Assembly (NCBI GenBank): GCA_023565505.1
Contig: JAIMBI010000024.1
Location: 1-53,818, forward strand
Direction: 5' to 3'
DNA: 53,818 nt
Origin: Actinomycetes bacterium
GTDB taxonomy: Bacteria > Bacillota > Sulfobacillia > Sulfobacillales > JAIMBI01
The notes under the pieces were generated by a model. The model saw only the letters and a program-made list of their open reading frames with translations, made no database searches and was not told the DNA's origin. Position numbers and translations under genes: made by a program. Each line of letters starts with the position of its first letter. Position 1 is the first letter of the stretch. This document shows positions 19,165-29,527 of this stretch, piece by piece.

Positions 19165-19491
19165 CTAGAGCCAACCGCCCGGCAAGGACATCCCGCCGGT
19201 CACGGCAGCCATCTTCTCCTGGGCCAGCTGCTGCACCTTCGCCTGGCCGTCCCGGAGGGCCGCCAGGACGAGATCCTGCAACATCTCGACGTCGTCGGGG
19301 TCCACGGCCTCGCGGGCGATGACCAGGGACCGGATCTGCCCGTGGCCGTCGAACGTGGCGCGGACCATGCCGCCCCCGGCCGTCCCCTCGACCTCCGCCT
19401 GGGCCAGTTCCTCCTGCACCCGGGCCATCTCCCGCTGCATCTTCTGGACCTGTTTCATCATCTTGTTCATGTTGCCGGGATTGAATCCCAT
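19165..19491 (-). CDS. ebfC: YbaB/EbfC nucleoid-associated protein
   Basis: A 108-residue dimeric DNA-binding protein. Typical N-terminus with MNKMMKQVQKMQREM, central GGGMVRATFDGHGQIRSL, and helical C-terminus. It sits between dnaX and recR as in most bacteria and is presumably cotranscribed with both. Confidence 0.95.
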   Translation of the reverse strand: MGFNPGNMNKMMKQVQKMQREMARVQEELAQAEVEGTAGGGMVRATFDGHGQIRSLVIAREAVDPDDVEMLQDLVLAALRDGQAKVQQLAQEKMAAVTGGMSLPGGWL

Positions 19492-19515
19492 CCGGCGTCC
19501 CTCCCCGTGGTGGCG

Positions 19516-21039
<1,524 letters not shown>

Positions 21040-21083
21040 GCCTCCACTCCTTCGCTGGCCCAAGGGGAGCGACTGGGCCGAGG

Positions 21084-21196
21084 GCCGCACCGATTAGGCT
21101 TGGCCGCGGCACTGCGACTCTCCCGCTTACCGCTGCTCCCTTCCGGGCCTGACGGGGTTCACAGGCGTCACACGCACGGGGCCCAATCGATGCGGC
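21084..21196 (-). ncRNA. ffs: bacterial small SRP RNA (4.5S type)
   Basis: The minus strand carries the universally conserved SRP domain IV core GTCAGGCCCGGAAGGGAGCAG. The flanks 21084-21098 and 21182-21196 can pair over 15 positions, which sets the ends and gives a ~113-nt hairpin RNA without an Alu domain. It lies between dnaX and the tRNA-Ser genes, a usual location. Confidence 0.93.
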
Positions 21197-21209
21197 GCTC
21201 GGCCCAAAG

Positions 21210-21303
21210 TGGCGGAGGGAGTGGGATTCGAACCCACGAGACAGGTTTTAGCCCATCAACACGCTCTCCAGGCGTGCGCCTTAAACCACTCGGCCATCCC
21301 TCC
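21210..21303 (-). tRNA. tRNA-Ser (anticodon GGA)
   Basis: A 94-nt class II tRNA: acceptor GGAGGGA/TCCCTCC, anticodon loop CTGGAGA (GGA), long variable arm, T arm with TTCGAAT, and encoded GCCA. Confidence 0.95.
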
Positions 21304-21311
21304 GCAAAGAA

Positions 21312-21404
21312 TGGCGGAGAGAGTGGGATTCGAACCCACGAGACGGGGATCACCCGCCTACCCGATTTCGAGTCGGGCTCCTTCATCCGCTCGGACATCT
21401 CTCC
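21312..21404 (-). tRNA. tRNA-Ser (anticodon CGA)
   Basis: A 93-nt class II tRNA: acceptor GGAGAGA/TCTCTCC, anticodon loop CTCGAAA (CGA), long variable arm GTAGGCGGG...CCCGT, and encoded GCCA. It is in tandem with tRNA-Ser(GGA), 8 nt apart. Confidence 0.95.
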
Positions 21405-21416
21405 GGCCCTAATATA

Positions 21417-21923
21417 TCACCCGTTCGGCCTCCGGCGCACCTGGAAAAACTGCTTAAGAAGCGCTGACGCCTCCGCCGCACGCACACCGCCGACGATTTG
21501 GAGCCGGTGGTTCAGCCGCGCGTCGTCCCCCAGCCGATAGAGACTCACGACGGCCCCGGACTTCGGGTCGGCGGCCCCGAACACCAGCCGCTCCACGCGC
21601 GCCAGGACCAACGCCCCGGCGCACATGGGGCACGGCTCGAGCGTCACGTACACCGTCGTCCCGGCCAGGCGCCACCCGCCCAGAACGCGGGCCGCCGCCG
21701 ACAACGCCAGGATCTCCGCATGCGCGGTGGGGTCGCCGAGGGCCTCGCGCCGGTTGTGCGCCCGGGCCAGGAGCTGCCCGGCGCGGACGACGACCGCGCC
21801 GACGGGGACGTCCCCTTCCTCCGCCGCCGCCCGGGCTTCCTCCAAGGCCAGGTCCATCCACCCGGCGTCGTCCCGGTCCCGATCCGGCGGTCCCCCGCCT
21901 TGCCACGTGTCCATCGCCCTCAT
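21417..21923 (-). CDS. tadA: tRNA-specific adenosine deaminase
   Basis: Converts A34 to inosine in tRNA-Arg(ACG). Zinc cytidine-deaminase fold with HAEI (catalytic His/Glu) and PCPMCAGAL (zinc cysteines), and the RLVFGAADPKSG strand typical of TadA. Two in-frame ATGs (21923 and 21914) are both near the family start and neither has a strong ribosome site. A longer frame upstream is not conserved. It lies just upstream of the tRNA-Ser pair, near dnaX as in many Firmicutes. Confidence 0.93.
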   Translation of the reverse strand: MRAMDTWQGGGPPDRDRDDAGWMDLALEEARAAAEEGDVPVGAVVVRAGQLLARAHNRREALGDPTAHAEILALSAAARVLGGWRLAGTTVYVTLEPCPMCAGALVLARVERLVFGAADPKSGAVVSLYRLGDDARLNHRLQIVGGVRAAEASALLKQFFQVRRRPNG

Positions 21924-22284
21924 TGTGGCACGGCGGCCCGGCGCTGTCGGGCCTGCCAATATCCTCCATTCGTGCGTGACGGTCACGTTTCAGCGTAATT
22001 TTAAGCGTCCGTCCGTGGATTTGAGCCTGAGCCTGACGTCTTCGATGCGCATCCGGAAATCTCTTCCGACGCGGCATCATTTTCTCCGCCATGGCTCAAG
22101 ATTCCAATTCACTCCAACGGTCGGCCATGGTAACGGAAAATGTGGAGGTTTATGGGCTCGGACGGGCGTCCGAGCCGGATGCCCTCCGCACCGAGGGCAC
22201 GTATCGGGCATTTTCCGTTCTTTCGCGGCGAGCCGGGTCGTGTCGGCAAACCGCTGGACACCGCGTTACGAAAGGAGTGTCGCG
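21924..22284. other. gene-free stretch with a 9-bp perfect hairpin
   Basis: About 360 bases between divergent tadA and the glycosyltransferase. The only clear structure is GGCTCGGAC (22155-22163), a GGGC loop, then GTCCGAGCC (22168-22176), with no U-tract. An AT-richer patch around 21990-22150 could hold promoters. No small gene is convincing. Confidence 0.5.
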
Positions 22285-23460
22285 ATGCGTATCGCAGAGA
22301 TCCACTGGGCGTTTCCGCCGACCATCGGGGGGGTGGAGACGCATCTGGCCGTCCTGACGCCGGCGTTGCTGCGCCGTGGGCACACGGTCTCGCTCCTGGT
22401 GGGTCAGCCCGAGGGCACCCCGTCCCGTCAGAGCTGGCAGGGCGTGCCGGTGGTGCGCACCCCCTATCTGGACCTGAACCAGATGGACGACGACCGCTTC
22501 CAGGCCCTGCGGGCCGTCACGGAAAAGACCATTGAGACGTTTTTGACGCAGGTCGACCCGGACGTCATCCATGTCCACAACCTGCACTACTTCTCCCCCG
22601 TCCCGCTCGACGCGGTGCTCGCCTTCGCGACCCGGGAGGACGTCCCGGTCGTGCTGACGGCGCACAACACGTGGCACGACGAGCGGTTCCGCGACATCGC
22701 CCGCCGGGCCGGCGCCTACGCCCGCATCATCGCGGTCAGCCACTTCATCCGCGCCGACCTGGTCCGGTTAGGGTATCCTGAAGACCGTATCGTGGTGGTC
22801 CACCACGGCGTCCCGGACGAGTGGTGGGAGAAACCGCCGGCCGTCGCCGCCGGGCCCCGGACGGGCGGACCGGTGATCTTCCACCCCGCGCGCATGAGTC
22901 TGGGCAAGGGTTCGGACGTCGTGATCCGAGCCTTCGCCCGGGTTCGCCGCCGCTACCCGGAGGCGCGGCTCTTGTTGGCGGGGACCGAACGGACGGTCGA
23001 CTGGCACCAGCAACAGTCGGCGGAGATCGCCGGCATGATGGAGATCGTCCGGGAGCTCGGTCTCGAAGGGGCGGTGGCTTGGCGGCCCTTCGCCTGGCAG
23101 GAGATGATGCCGGCGTACGACGGGGCGGACGTGGTGGTCTACCCGTCGGTCATGCCGGAACCGTTCGGCATCGTCGCGATCGAGGCCATGGCCCGGGCCC
23201 GGCCGCTCATCGTGTCCGACCGGGGAGGCCTGCCGGAGATTGTCGAGCATGAGATCAGCGGCCTGGTGGTCCCGGGCGGCTCCGAGGAAGCGCTGGCCGA
23301 CGCGATCCTGCGGCTGCTCGACGACCCCGTCACCGCCCGGCGGCTGGGCCAGGCCGCCCGCGAGCGGGTCCGGCGGGCGTTTCGTGCCGAGGACATGATC
23401 GACCGTACCGAGGCGGCGCTCGTCGCCGCATCCCGGCAGGTCACAAGGAGGGTCGGCTAG
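22285..23460 (+). CDS. GT4-family glycosyltransferase
   Basis: A retaining GT-B glycosyltransferase of 391 residues. N-terminal FPPTIGGVETHL (glycine-rich donor/acceptor loop), DVIHVHNLHYFSP, and the C-terminal nucleotide-sugar site PEPFGIVAIEAMA (E-x7-E). It transfers a sugar from an activated donor to an unknown acceptor in the cytoplasm. ATG at 22285 follows AAAGGAG. The next gene, a debranching-type glycosidase, starts 3 nt after its stop, so both likely act on the same glucan or glucoside. Confidence 0.9.
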   Translation: MRIAEIHWAFPPTIGGVETHLAVLTPALLRRGHTVSLLVGQPEGTPSRQSWQGVPVVRTPYLDLNQMDDDRFQALRAVTEKTIETFLTQVDPDVIHVHNLHYFSPVPLDAVLAFATREDVPVVLTAHNTWHDERFRDIARRAGAYARIIAVSHFIRADLVRLGYPEDRIVVVHHGVPDEWWEKPPAVAAGPRTGGPVIFHPARMSLGKGSDVVIRAFARVRRRYPEARLLLAGTERTVDWHQQQSAEIAGMMEIVRELGLEGAVAWRPFAWQEMMPAYDGADVVVYPSVMPEPFGIVAIEAMARARPLIVSDRGGLPEIVEHEISGLVVPGGSEEALADAILRLLDDPVTARRLGQAARERVRRAFRAEDMIDRTEAALVAASRQVTRRVG

Positions 23461-23463
23461 GGA

Positions 23464-25662
23464 GTGCCCACTCGCGCATACGGAGAGGCGCTGTCCCATC
23501 GTCTTCGGCAACGCCGGCTGTCGTCCCGCGACGAGCCCGTCGTGCTGAAGTCCGACCAACTGTTCTTCGTCCAGCCGGCCACCTTCCTCACCGCGACTGA
23601 CGGCGGGGAGGCGGCCGGCCTCTATCATGAAGACACGCGTTTCCTCCGCGGCCTGACCTGGCAGTTGGGGGACCAGCCGCTGGTGACGTTGTCCTCGGCG
23701 GTGCAGGGGACAAGCCGGGCCCAGATCGACCTGACCAATCCGGCCCTCGTGCAGGACGGCCATACGTTCCCGCCCGGGACGGTGCATCTCCGCGTGACGG
23801 TCCTGATGGCCGATCGTCTCTATCTCCGCGTCCGAGTGACCAACTTCGCCACGGAAAGCTGCCGGGCCGAACTGCGCATGCGCTTCGAGGCAGACTTCCG
23901 GGACATCTTCGAGGTGCGGGGCTGGTCCCGCGCCCGACGCGGAGAGCTAGACCCTCCGCGGGCGGCGGACACCCTGTGTGTCTTCCGCTACCGCGGCCTG
24001 GACGAGGTCGCGCGTACCACCCGGGTGGAGGTCGCGCCGGCTCCGCGCGCCTGGCACGTCCTGGATCGGGACCGAGTCGAGGCTGTCTTTCCTTTGGCCC
24101 TGGCCCCTCGGGATCGCCACTACCTGTATATCGTGGTGACGCCCCACGTGGGCGAGACGACGGCGGACCCGCCGCGCTCCGCCTTCTTGGGGCGGCAGTT
24201 CACGACCGCCGCGTTGACCCAGGCCCGGGCCCAACGGGCCTGGCAGGCCCAGTGCACCCACTTCGAGACGGACAATCCCCAGGTCAACGCGGCGCTGTCC
24301 CAGGCTACGGCGGACATGCGCGCGCTTTTGACGGAATATCCCGACGTGGGCCACATCGTGGACGCGGGGATCCCCTGGTACGTGGCGCCGTTCGGTCGCG
24401 ATGCCGCCATCACCAGCATCGAGACCCTGCTGTTGACGCCCGACTTGGCCAAGATGAGCCTCCGCTTCCTCGCCCGCCTGCAAGGCACCCGCGTGGATCC
24501 CCTGCGGGACGAAGAGCCGGGGAAGATTCTCCATGAATGGCGGCGCGGCGAGATGGCCCGCTGCGGCGAGATTCCCCATACGCCCTACTACGGGTCTCTC
24601 GACAGCACCTTGTGGTGGATCATCGCCCTGTACGAGACGTGGCGGTTCTCCAACGACCGCCCGTTCCTGGAGGAGATGGCTCCCGCGCTCCACCGGGCCG
24701 TGGACTGGATCGTCCACTACGGCGACCGCGATGGGGACGGGCTTTTGGAGTACATGCGCCAAGCCCCCGGCGGCCTGGACAACCAGGGCTGGAAAGACTC
24801 GGCCGACAGCGTGCTCGACGACGAAGGACGTCCGCTGACCCCGCCCATCGCGCCGGTCGAGGTGCAGGGCTACGCCTACCGGGCACTCCGGGTCGCCGCG
24901 GAGATGTTCGGCACCCTCGGCGACGCCCGGGGCCAGGAGGCGGCCAGCCGTCACGCCGACAGGCTCCGGCAGCGATTCTGGCAGCAGTTCTGGGATCCGG
25001 AGGCGAGGCAGGTCGCCTACGCCCTCGACGGCCACAAGCGTCCGCTGTTCCAGGCGACGTCGAACGTCGGCCATCTCCTCTTCACGGAGATCCTGCCGCC
25101 CTTTGCGGCCCGCGCCCTGGCGCGGCGACTCTTCCAGCCCGAGCTTTTGTCGGGCTACGGCATCCGCACGCTCGGGCAGTCGGTGCGTCACTACAACCCG
25201 ATGAGCTACCACAACGGGAGCGTCTGGCCGCACGACAACGCCATCATCGCCTGGGGGCTGCGCATTCTGGACCAGACCGAACGTCTCGTGGCGCTCGCGG
25301 ACCAGCTGTACGAAGCGTCGCGTTACTTCCCGTACGGTCGCCTGCCGGAACTCTACTGCGGATTCACCCGGCGCCCCGGAGCGGGGCCGGTCCCTTATCC
25401 CGTGGCCTGCGACCCCCAAGCCTGGTCCACGGCCGTGCCCTTCTTCCTCCTGCGCCTGCTGCTGGGGCTGAGCTGCCAAGGCAACCGGGTCCACATCTAC
25501 CATCCCGTGCTGCCGCCCTGGATCCGCCACCTGTATCTCCGGAACTTCCGCATCGGCGGCGGGGTGCTCGACATCGAGTTCGCCCGCGAACGCGGCGCAA
25601 CCTTCGCCAATGTCGTGCGCCGGGAAGGCGACATCCGGATCCTCATCGAGCCCCGCGCCTGA
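23464..25662 (+). CDS. glycogen debranching-type glycosidase (amylo-alpha-1,6-glucosidase family)
   Basis: A 732-residue protein with an N-terminal GDE_N_bis beta domain (residues ~22-215; LYHEDTRFLRGLTWQL) and a C-terminal (alpha/alpha)6-barrel similar to GH63/GH133 enzymes: VAPFGRDAAITSIETLL, DNQGWKDSADSV (probable catalytic Asp/Glu region), and SYHNGSVWPHDNAI. Relatives hydrolyse alpha-1,6 branches or small glucosides such as glucosylglycerate; the substrate is undecided. The GTG start lies 3 nt after the glycosyltransferase stop, so the two are cotranscribed. Confidence 0.88.
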   Translation: MPTRAYGEALSHRLRQRRLSSRDEPVVLKSDQLFFVQPATFLTATDGGEAAGLYHEDTRFLRGLTWQLGDQPLVTLSSAVQGTSRAQIDLTNPALVQDGHTFPPGTVHLRVTVLMADRLYLRVRVTNFATESCRAELRMRFEADFRDIFEVRGWSRARRGELDPPRAADTLCVFRYRGLDEVARTTRVEVAPAPRAWHVLDRDRVEAVFPLALAPRDRHYLYIVVTPHVGETTADPPRSAFLGRQFTTAALTQARAQRAWQAQCTHFETDNPQVNAALSQATADMRALLTEYPDVGHIVDAGIPWYVAPFGRDAAITSIETLLLTPDLAKMSLRFLARLQGTRVDPLRDEEPGKILHEWRRGEMARCGEIPHTPYYGSLDSTLWWIIALYETWRFSNDRPFLEEMAPALHRAVDWIVHYGDRDGDGLLEYMRQAPGGLDNQGWKDSADSVLDDEGRPLTPPIAPVEVQGYAYRALRVAAEMFGTLGDARGQEAASRHADRLRQRFWQQFWDPEARQVAYALDGHKRPLFQATSNVGHLLFTEILPPFAARALARRLFQPELLSGYGIRTLGQSVRHYNPMSYHNGSVWPHDNAIIAWGLRILDQTERLVALADQLYEASRYFPYGRLPELYCGFTRRPGAGPVPYPVACDPQAWSTAVPFFLLRLLLGLSCQGNRVHIYHPVLPPWIRHLYLRNFRIGGGVLDIEFARERGATFANVVRREGDIRILIEPRA

Positions 25663-25709
25663 TGTCGCCGTCCGGAGACGCTGCCCTCCGGCGCGAAGCC
25701 CTCAAGCAC

Positions 25710-25749
25710 GACGCCCCGGGTTCCGACCGCGAGGTCGTCCCGGGACGTC
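25710..25749. terminator. bidirectional stem-loop between convergent genes
   Basis: A nested inverted repeat: GACG-CCCCGGG...CGACC-GCGA-GGTCG...CCCGGG-CGTC lies between the convergent glycosidase and parB-like genes. It would fold on either strand; there is no clear U-tract. Confidence 0.5.
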
Positions 25750-25771
25750 GACGACGGAGGAGCGTCGGGAA

Positions 25772-26836
25772 TCAGTCGGAGCCGCCGGCGACCCCGGCCT
25801 CCGAACCGGCGAGTTCCTTCAGGCGGGCCTTGGCCGCCCGCACCTGCGCCTGGGCGACCTGGATCAGTTCCTCCAAGTCCTGTACCGACCAGTCGCGGAC
25901 CGCCAGCTGCCTGAGCTGGGCCAACACCGCCCGCGGCGGCAACCGCCGGACCGGGGCGGGTTGAGGAGTCGCGGCCGGCTGCGGCTCCCCCAGTCCGGCC
26001 AAAGCCAGCAGGCGGCTCACCTCGGCCGTCACGGCCTTGACGGTCAACCGTTTCTGGGACGCCAAGCGATCCAGCATGGCGGCGAACAGCTCCTCCGCCC
26101 GCTTGAGCGCCGCCTCCCGGATGGCCGGGTCGGCTTCGCCCTCGGCCAACCGCCGCCGCGTCTTGGCCAGCAGGGACGCGGCCGCCTGGAAGTGCGCCAC
26201 GCCGATGAGACCCCGTTCCACCGCCTGCGCCAAGGCCTTGTGCCGGCGCATGGCTTCCCCCAACTGGCGATAGAGGCGCACGGTGCTCACGGACAACCCG
26301 AGTTTCTCGGCAATCGCCTCCAAGCCCAGGCCGCTCGCCTGCAGCTGGTCGATGGCCGCCACGACGTCGGGCACCCGCATGGCCTCGCGCTGGAGGTTCT
26401 CGGTCAGCTGCCACGTTTGAATGACTTCTTCCGGAACCGGCCCTTCAATCACCCGCGCGGGGATCCAGGTGAGCCCGACCTGGCGCGCCGCCGCCACCCG
26501 CCGGAAGCCCGCGATGAGCCGATAACGATAGCCGCGCGTCTTCGGCAAGGCGAGGACGACGATCGGTTCCAGGACCCCGTGCTGCCGGATGCTGGCCGCC
26601 AGACTCTCCAATTCGCCCGGATCCATACGTCGCCGGACGTTGGGGCTGCGGGGATCGATGTCCCGCAGGCGGATATCCTCCGTGCGCGACCCCGCCGCTG
26701 CTTCGGGCGTAGCCGGCACGGCGGGGGCCTCCGCCGGCGGTGGGGGAGCTTCGGGCTGCAATAACGTGCGCAACTCGGCGGCGAGCTGTTCCGGCTCGGC
26801 GGGAGTCGGACCCGACGCTCGGGACCGTCTAGGCAT
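25772..26836 (-). CDS. ParB/Spo0J-like nuclease-fold DNA-binding protein, orphan
   Basis: A 354-residue protein. The Ala/Pro-rich N-terminus (1-50) is followed by a ParB N-terminal domain (~52-145; IRLRDIDPRSPNVRR, the TENLQREAM box III) and an HTH region (GLGLEAIAEKLGLSVSTVRLYRQL). The box II motif that is normally GERR-x-R-A reads GFRRVAAA (residues 110-117), so the glutamate of the CTP-binding loop is replaced by phenylalanine. No parA is adjacent. It could be a Noc-like or plasmid-derived protein, not the chromosomal Spo0J. Confidence 0.87.
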   Translation of the reverse strand: MPRRSRASGPTPAEPEQLAAELRTLLQPEAPPPPAEAPAVPATPEAAAGSRTEDIRLRDIDPRSPNVRRRMDPGELESLAASIRQHGVLEPIVVLALPKTRGYRYRLIAGFRRVAAARQVGLTWIPARVIEGPVPEEVIQTWQLTENLQREAMRVPDVVAAIDQLQASGLGLEAIAEKLGLSVSTVRLYRQLGEAMRRHKALAQAVERGLIGVAHFQAAASLLAKTRRRLAEGEADPAIREAALKRAEELFAAMLDRLASQKRLTVKAVTAEVSRLLALAGLGEPQPAATPQPAPVRRLPPRAVLAQLRQLAVRDWSVQDLEELIQVAQAQVRAAKARLKELAGSEAGVAGGSD

Positions 26837-27159
26837 CGTCGACGTCTCCTACCCTTCTTGGTTTGCAGTGCTCGGCCTCCCGCGTTTCGGACGTTCGGCG
26901 GGAAGCCTTCTGCGCCTATCATGGCGCGACAAGCGCGGGAACGCAACGTCTTCGCCTAAATTTCGAGGCAGCTGGGACGTTGGGCGTGCAGGCCGGAGTT
27001 TGCAATGGTTGGCCGACCCCAGAGATCAACCCGCACGGAGTCGACCCGAGACAACCTTCACCCGGCCTGCGTGGAGCTGCCGCTCCCTGCCCCCTATAGG
27101 AGGGCTCCGATCCGCACACTCTATGGGCTGGAAAACACTGCTCGCCGGGAGGAACACGG
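26837..27159. other. intergenic region, no gene seen
   Basis: About 320 bases between the divergent parB-like gene and the propeller-cytochrome gene. It has no conserved frame, RNA or repeat that I can support, and presumably carries both promoters. Confidence 0.5.
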
Positions 27160-28881
27160 GTGCGCCGACGGGGGTCCTTAAGCCGTAAAGCCGTCTCCCT
27201 ATTCCTTTTAGCCCTGGGCCTGATGGTCGGCTGGGCGATCACGCGCTTTACGTCGACCCCGGCGCGGCCGCTCACCGCGGTCGGCCCCCCTGTCTGGACC
27301 AAATACGCGTTGGACAACGGCAACAATCCCGTGTATGAAGCGGCTCCCGTACGGGGCTGGGCCGTCACGTGGTCCACCCGGGTCCCGGAGCCGCTCCAGC
27401 AGGCATCGGTCGCCGGTGGCGTCGTCTACGCCACCGGCGACGGCATGGCCCCGGGAGACGGCCACGTCTATGCGTTCGACGCGGCGACGGGCACCCTGTT
27501 GTGGAAGACGCAGCTCGACAACATGTCCATGACCACGCCGCTCGTAGCCGACGGTCTGGTCTTCGTCGGCACGGGGAACCAGTATTTCCGCCCGGACCAG
27601 TTCCCCCGGACTCTACGGTTGAAGAGCGTCGACATCGTCCGCGGGCGCGGGCCGAATTCGGTGTATGCGTTGTCCGCCGCAACCGGTCGGGTTCGATGGC
27701 GTTTTCCGACACCGGGAGAGGATATGCCGACATTCGTGTACCGCGACGGGGTAATCTACGTGGCCAACGGAAACGGCCGTGTCTACGCCCTGGCGGCAAG
27801 GACCGGACGTCTACTGTGGTCCGTCCCCATCGGCTCCTATGTCAGCATGAGCTCGCCGGCCATGGCCGGGCACCTCCTCTTCGTGTCCGGCGCCCATCCC
27901 TACCGCCTCTATGCCGTGGATACCCGTGCAGGCCGGGTGGTGTGGTCCCGACCGGTTCCGGGGGTTTTCGCGGGAAGCGACGATTCGTCCCTGGCCGTCG
28001 TCCACGACCAGATCTTTCTCGAAGGGACGGGGGGTACGCACCGCCGCGCGTGGACGAAGGTCTTCGCCTTCGACACCCGCGGGGATCTGCTCTGGACCCG
28101 CAAGATCGCCACCGGCCCGCTGCCGGACGACATCGAAGTCGGGTCGCCCGTGGCGGTGGCCGGAACGGTTTACGCCGGCAGTCCCTTGAACGGGGACGAA
28201 GTGGCCTTGTCGGCGCGGACCGGCCGCATCCGCTGGCGTTTCACCGCCGCCGGCCCCATCGCCACGTCCGCCGCCGTCGCGGACGGTGTGGTCTATGTCG
28301 GGGACGCGACCGGTACCCTGTACGCCCTGGACGGCGGTTCCGGGGCCCTGGTCGCCGCTCGCCAACTGGGCGGTCGCTTGGCTGCCGACTACCCGGTGAT
28401 TGTCGGCGCCACGCTTTATGAACCCGACGAGAACGGCGTCCTGGTGGCGCTGCCCCTGGCCGACTGGGCTCGGGCCGTGAGCACCGGCGGTCCGTGGCTG
28501 CCTGAGCCGCGATCGGGATTCAAGAGCGCCGCCGTCTCCCGGGGCCTAGCCGTGTTCACCCAGACTCATTTCGGGACATCCGGGCTGACCTGCAGTTCGT
28601 GTCATCTCGGGGCGGGCACGCTTCCCGGAGAAGCCCACGGGCAGGTCGTCCCACCGCTCGTCGGGGCCGCCGCCCTGTTCCCCAAGTGGCGCGACGGACA
28701 AATCCTCACCCTCGACGCGCAGATCAATCGGTGTTTGGCCGGCATGGGAGCCCCACCGCTCAAGGCGGACGATCCCCGGCTCGCCGACCTCGACGCCTAT
28801 CTCCACTGGCTGGCGAGTGCGTATCCCCCGAAGTTTCTCACGCCGGCACAACCCTCGCGCAAGGGGGCGGCGGGGTGTTGA
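27160..28881 (+). CDS. PQQ-like beta-propeller fused to c-type cytochrome
   Basis: An exported or membrane-anchored redox protein of 573 residues. One N-terminal transmembrane/signal segment (residues 10-27) is followed by at least six PQQ-like propeller repeats (each with VYALxAxTGxxxW), then a C-terminal cytochrome c domain with a CSSCH heme site and an INRCLAGMG...DDPRLADLDAYLHWL stretch resembling SoxA-type cytochromes. The whole chain looks like an extracytoplasmic electron-transfer or dehydrogenase-like protein. GTG at 27160 follows a GGGAGGAA site. A second cytochrome c gene overlaps its end. The real cofactor (PQQ or none) and substrate are unknown. Confidence 0.85.
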   Translation: MRRRGSLSRKAVSLFLLALGLMVGWAITRFTSTPARPLTAVGPPVWTKYALDNGNNPVYEAAPVRGWAVTWSTRVPEPLQQASVAGGVVYATGDGMAPGDGHVYAFDAATGTLLWKTQLDNMSMTTPLVADGLVFVGTGNQYFRPDQFPRTLRLKSVDIVRGRGPNSVYALSAATGRVRWRFPTPGEDMPTFVYRDGVIYVANGNGRVYALAARTGRLLWSVPIGSYVSMSSPAMAGHLLFVSGAHPYRLYAVDTRAGRVVWSRPVPGVFAGSDDSSLAVVHDQIFLEGTGGTHRRAWTKVFAFDTRGDLLWTRKIATGPLPDDIEVGSPVAVAGTVYAGSPLNGDEVALSARTGRIRWRFTAAGPIATSAAVADGVVYVGDATGTLYALDGGSGALVAARQLGGRLAADYPVIVGATLYEPDENGVLVALPLADWARAVSTGGPWLPEPRSGFKSAAVSRGLAVFTQTHFGTSGLTCSSCHLGAGTLPGEAHGQVVPPLVGAAALFPKWRDGQILTLDAQINRCLAGMGAPPLKADDPRLADLDAYLHWLASAYPPKFLTPAQPSRKGAAGC

Positions 28882-29237
28882 AGTCTGTGGTCACCCGAAT
28901 CGGGCCCGTGGTCTTCCTCGTTCTGGGCGTCGTGACCGGCATCCTCTGGGCGCGAGCCGCCGCGGAAGCCGGCCCGCGCCCCGTCTCGCCGGTCACAATG
29001 GCGGAGGGCCAGCAATTGTACGCCATAGACTGTGCGACCTGCCACGGACCGGCCGGGGACGGAGCCGGCGGAGCCCCGCGCCTGGACACGGGTCTGGCGA
29101 GCTTCAGCACGGAAGCGGCACTGGCTTCCTTCATCCGCCGGAACATGCCCGCCACAGCCCCCGGAACCTTGACCCCGCACCAGGCTCGGGCCGTTGCGAC
29201 ATATCTCTGGACCCTCAATCATCCCTCGCCGCGATGA
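28875..29237 (+). CDS. membrane-anchored monoheme c-type cytochrome
   Basis: A 120-residue protein. One transmembrane segment (residues ~9-27) then a class I cytochrome c domain with heme motif CATCH and the likely axial methionine in RRNMPATAPGTLT. It starts at GTG 28875 (or TTG 28878), overlapping the stop of the propeller-cytochrome gene by 7 bases. The two proteins probably exchange electrons outside the membrane. Confidence 0.85.
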   Translation: MLKSVVTRIGPVVFLVLGVVTGILWARAAAEAGPRPVSPVTMAEGQQLYAIDCATCHGPAGDGAGGAPRLDTGLASFSTEAALASFIRRNMPATAPGTLTPHQARAVATYLWTLNHPSPR

Positions 29238-29332
29238 AGCTCGTCCCGGGGCGAGCGGCGCGTCCCCGGCAGGCCGCCGGCAGTCCGGACCCGGGAAACC
29301 ACGACAGGCCGCCTCCGACCGAGCCGGCGCCG

Positions 29333-29527
29333 TCAGGCCCGGCGGCCGCCACCCGGAGGCAAGCCGCGCACGCCCTCGTGATAAGCGCGCACGGCCGCCG
29401 CCGCCGCGCGCAAGGCCTCGGCGGGCGTGGTTCCGACGGCTTCCACCCCGCTCACCGCGGGCACCGTGACGCGCCACACCTGTCTTTCGGGGTCCCACGC
29501 CAAGCGCAACGTGTAGGCCTGGTACAT
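29333..29527 (-). CDS. HicB-like small protein, orphan
   Basis: 64 residues with the HicB-type fold pattern: YTLRLAWDPERQVWRVTVPAVSGVEAVG, then a helix with TPAEALRAAAAAV. This family includes HicB antitoxins. No hicA toxin is adjacent, and the DNA-binding C-terminal half of long HicB proteins is missing. It may be a stand-alone domain protein or a remnant. Confidence 0.6.
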   Translation of the reverse strand: MYQAYTLRLAWDPERQVWRVTVPAVSGVEAVGTTPAEALRAAAAAVRAYHEGVRGLPPGGGRRA

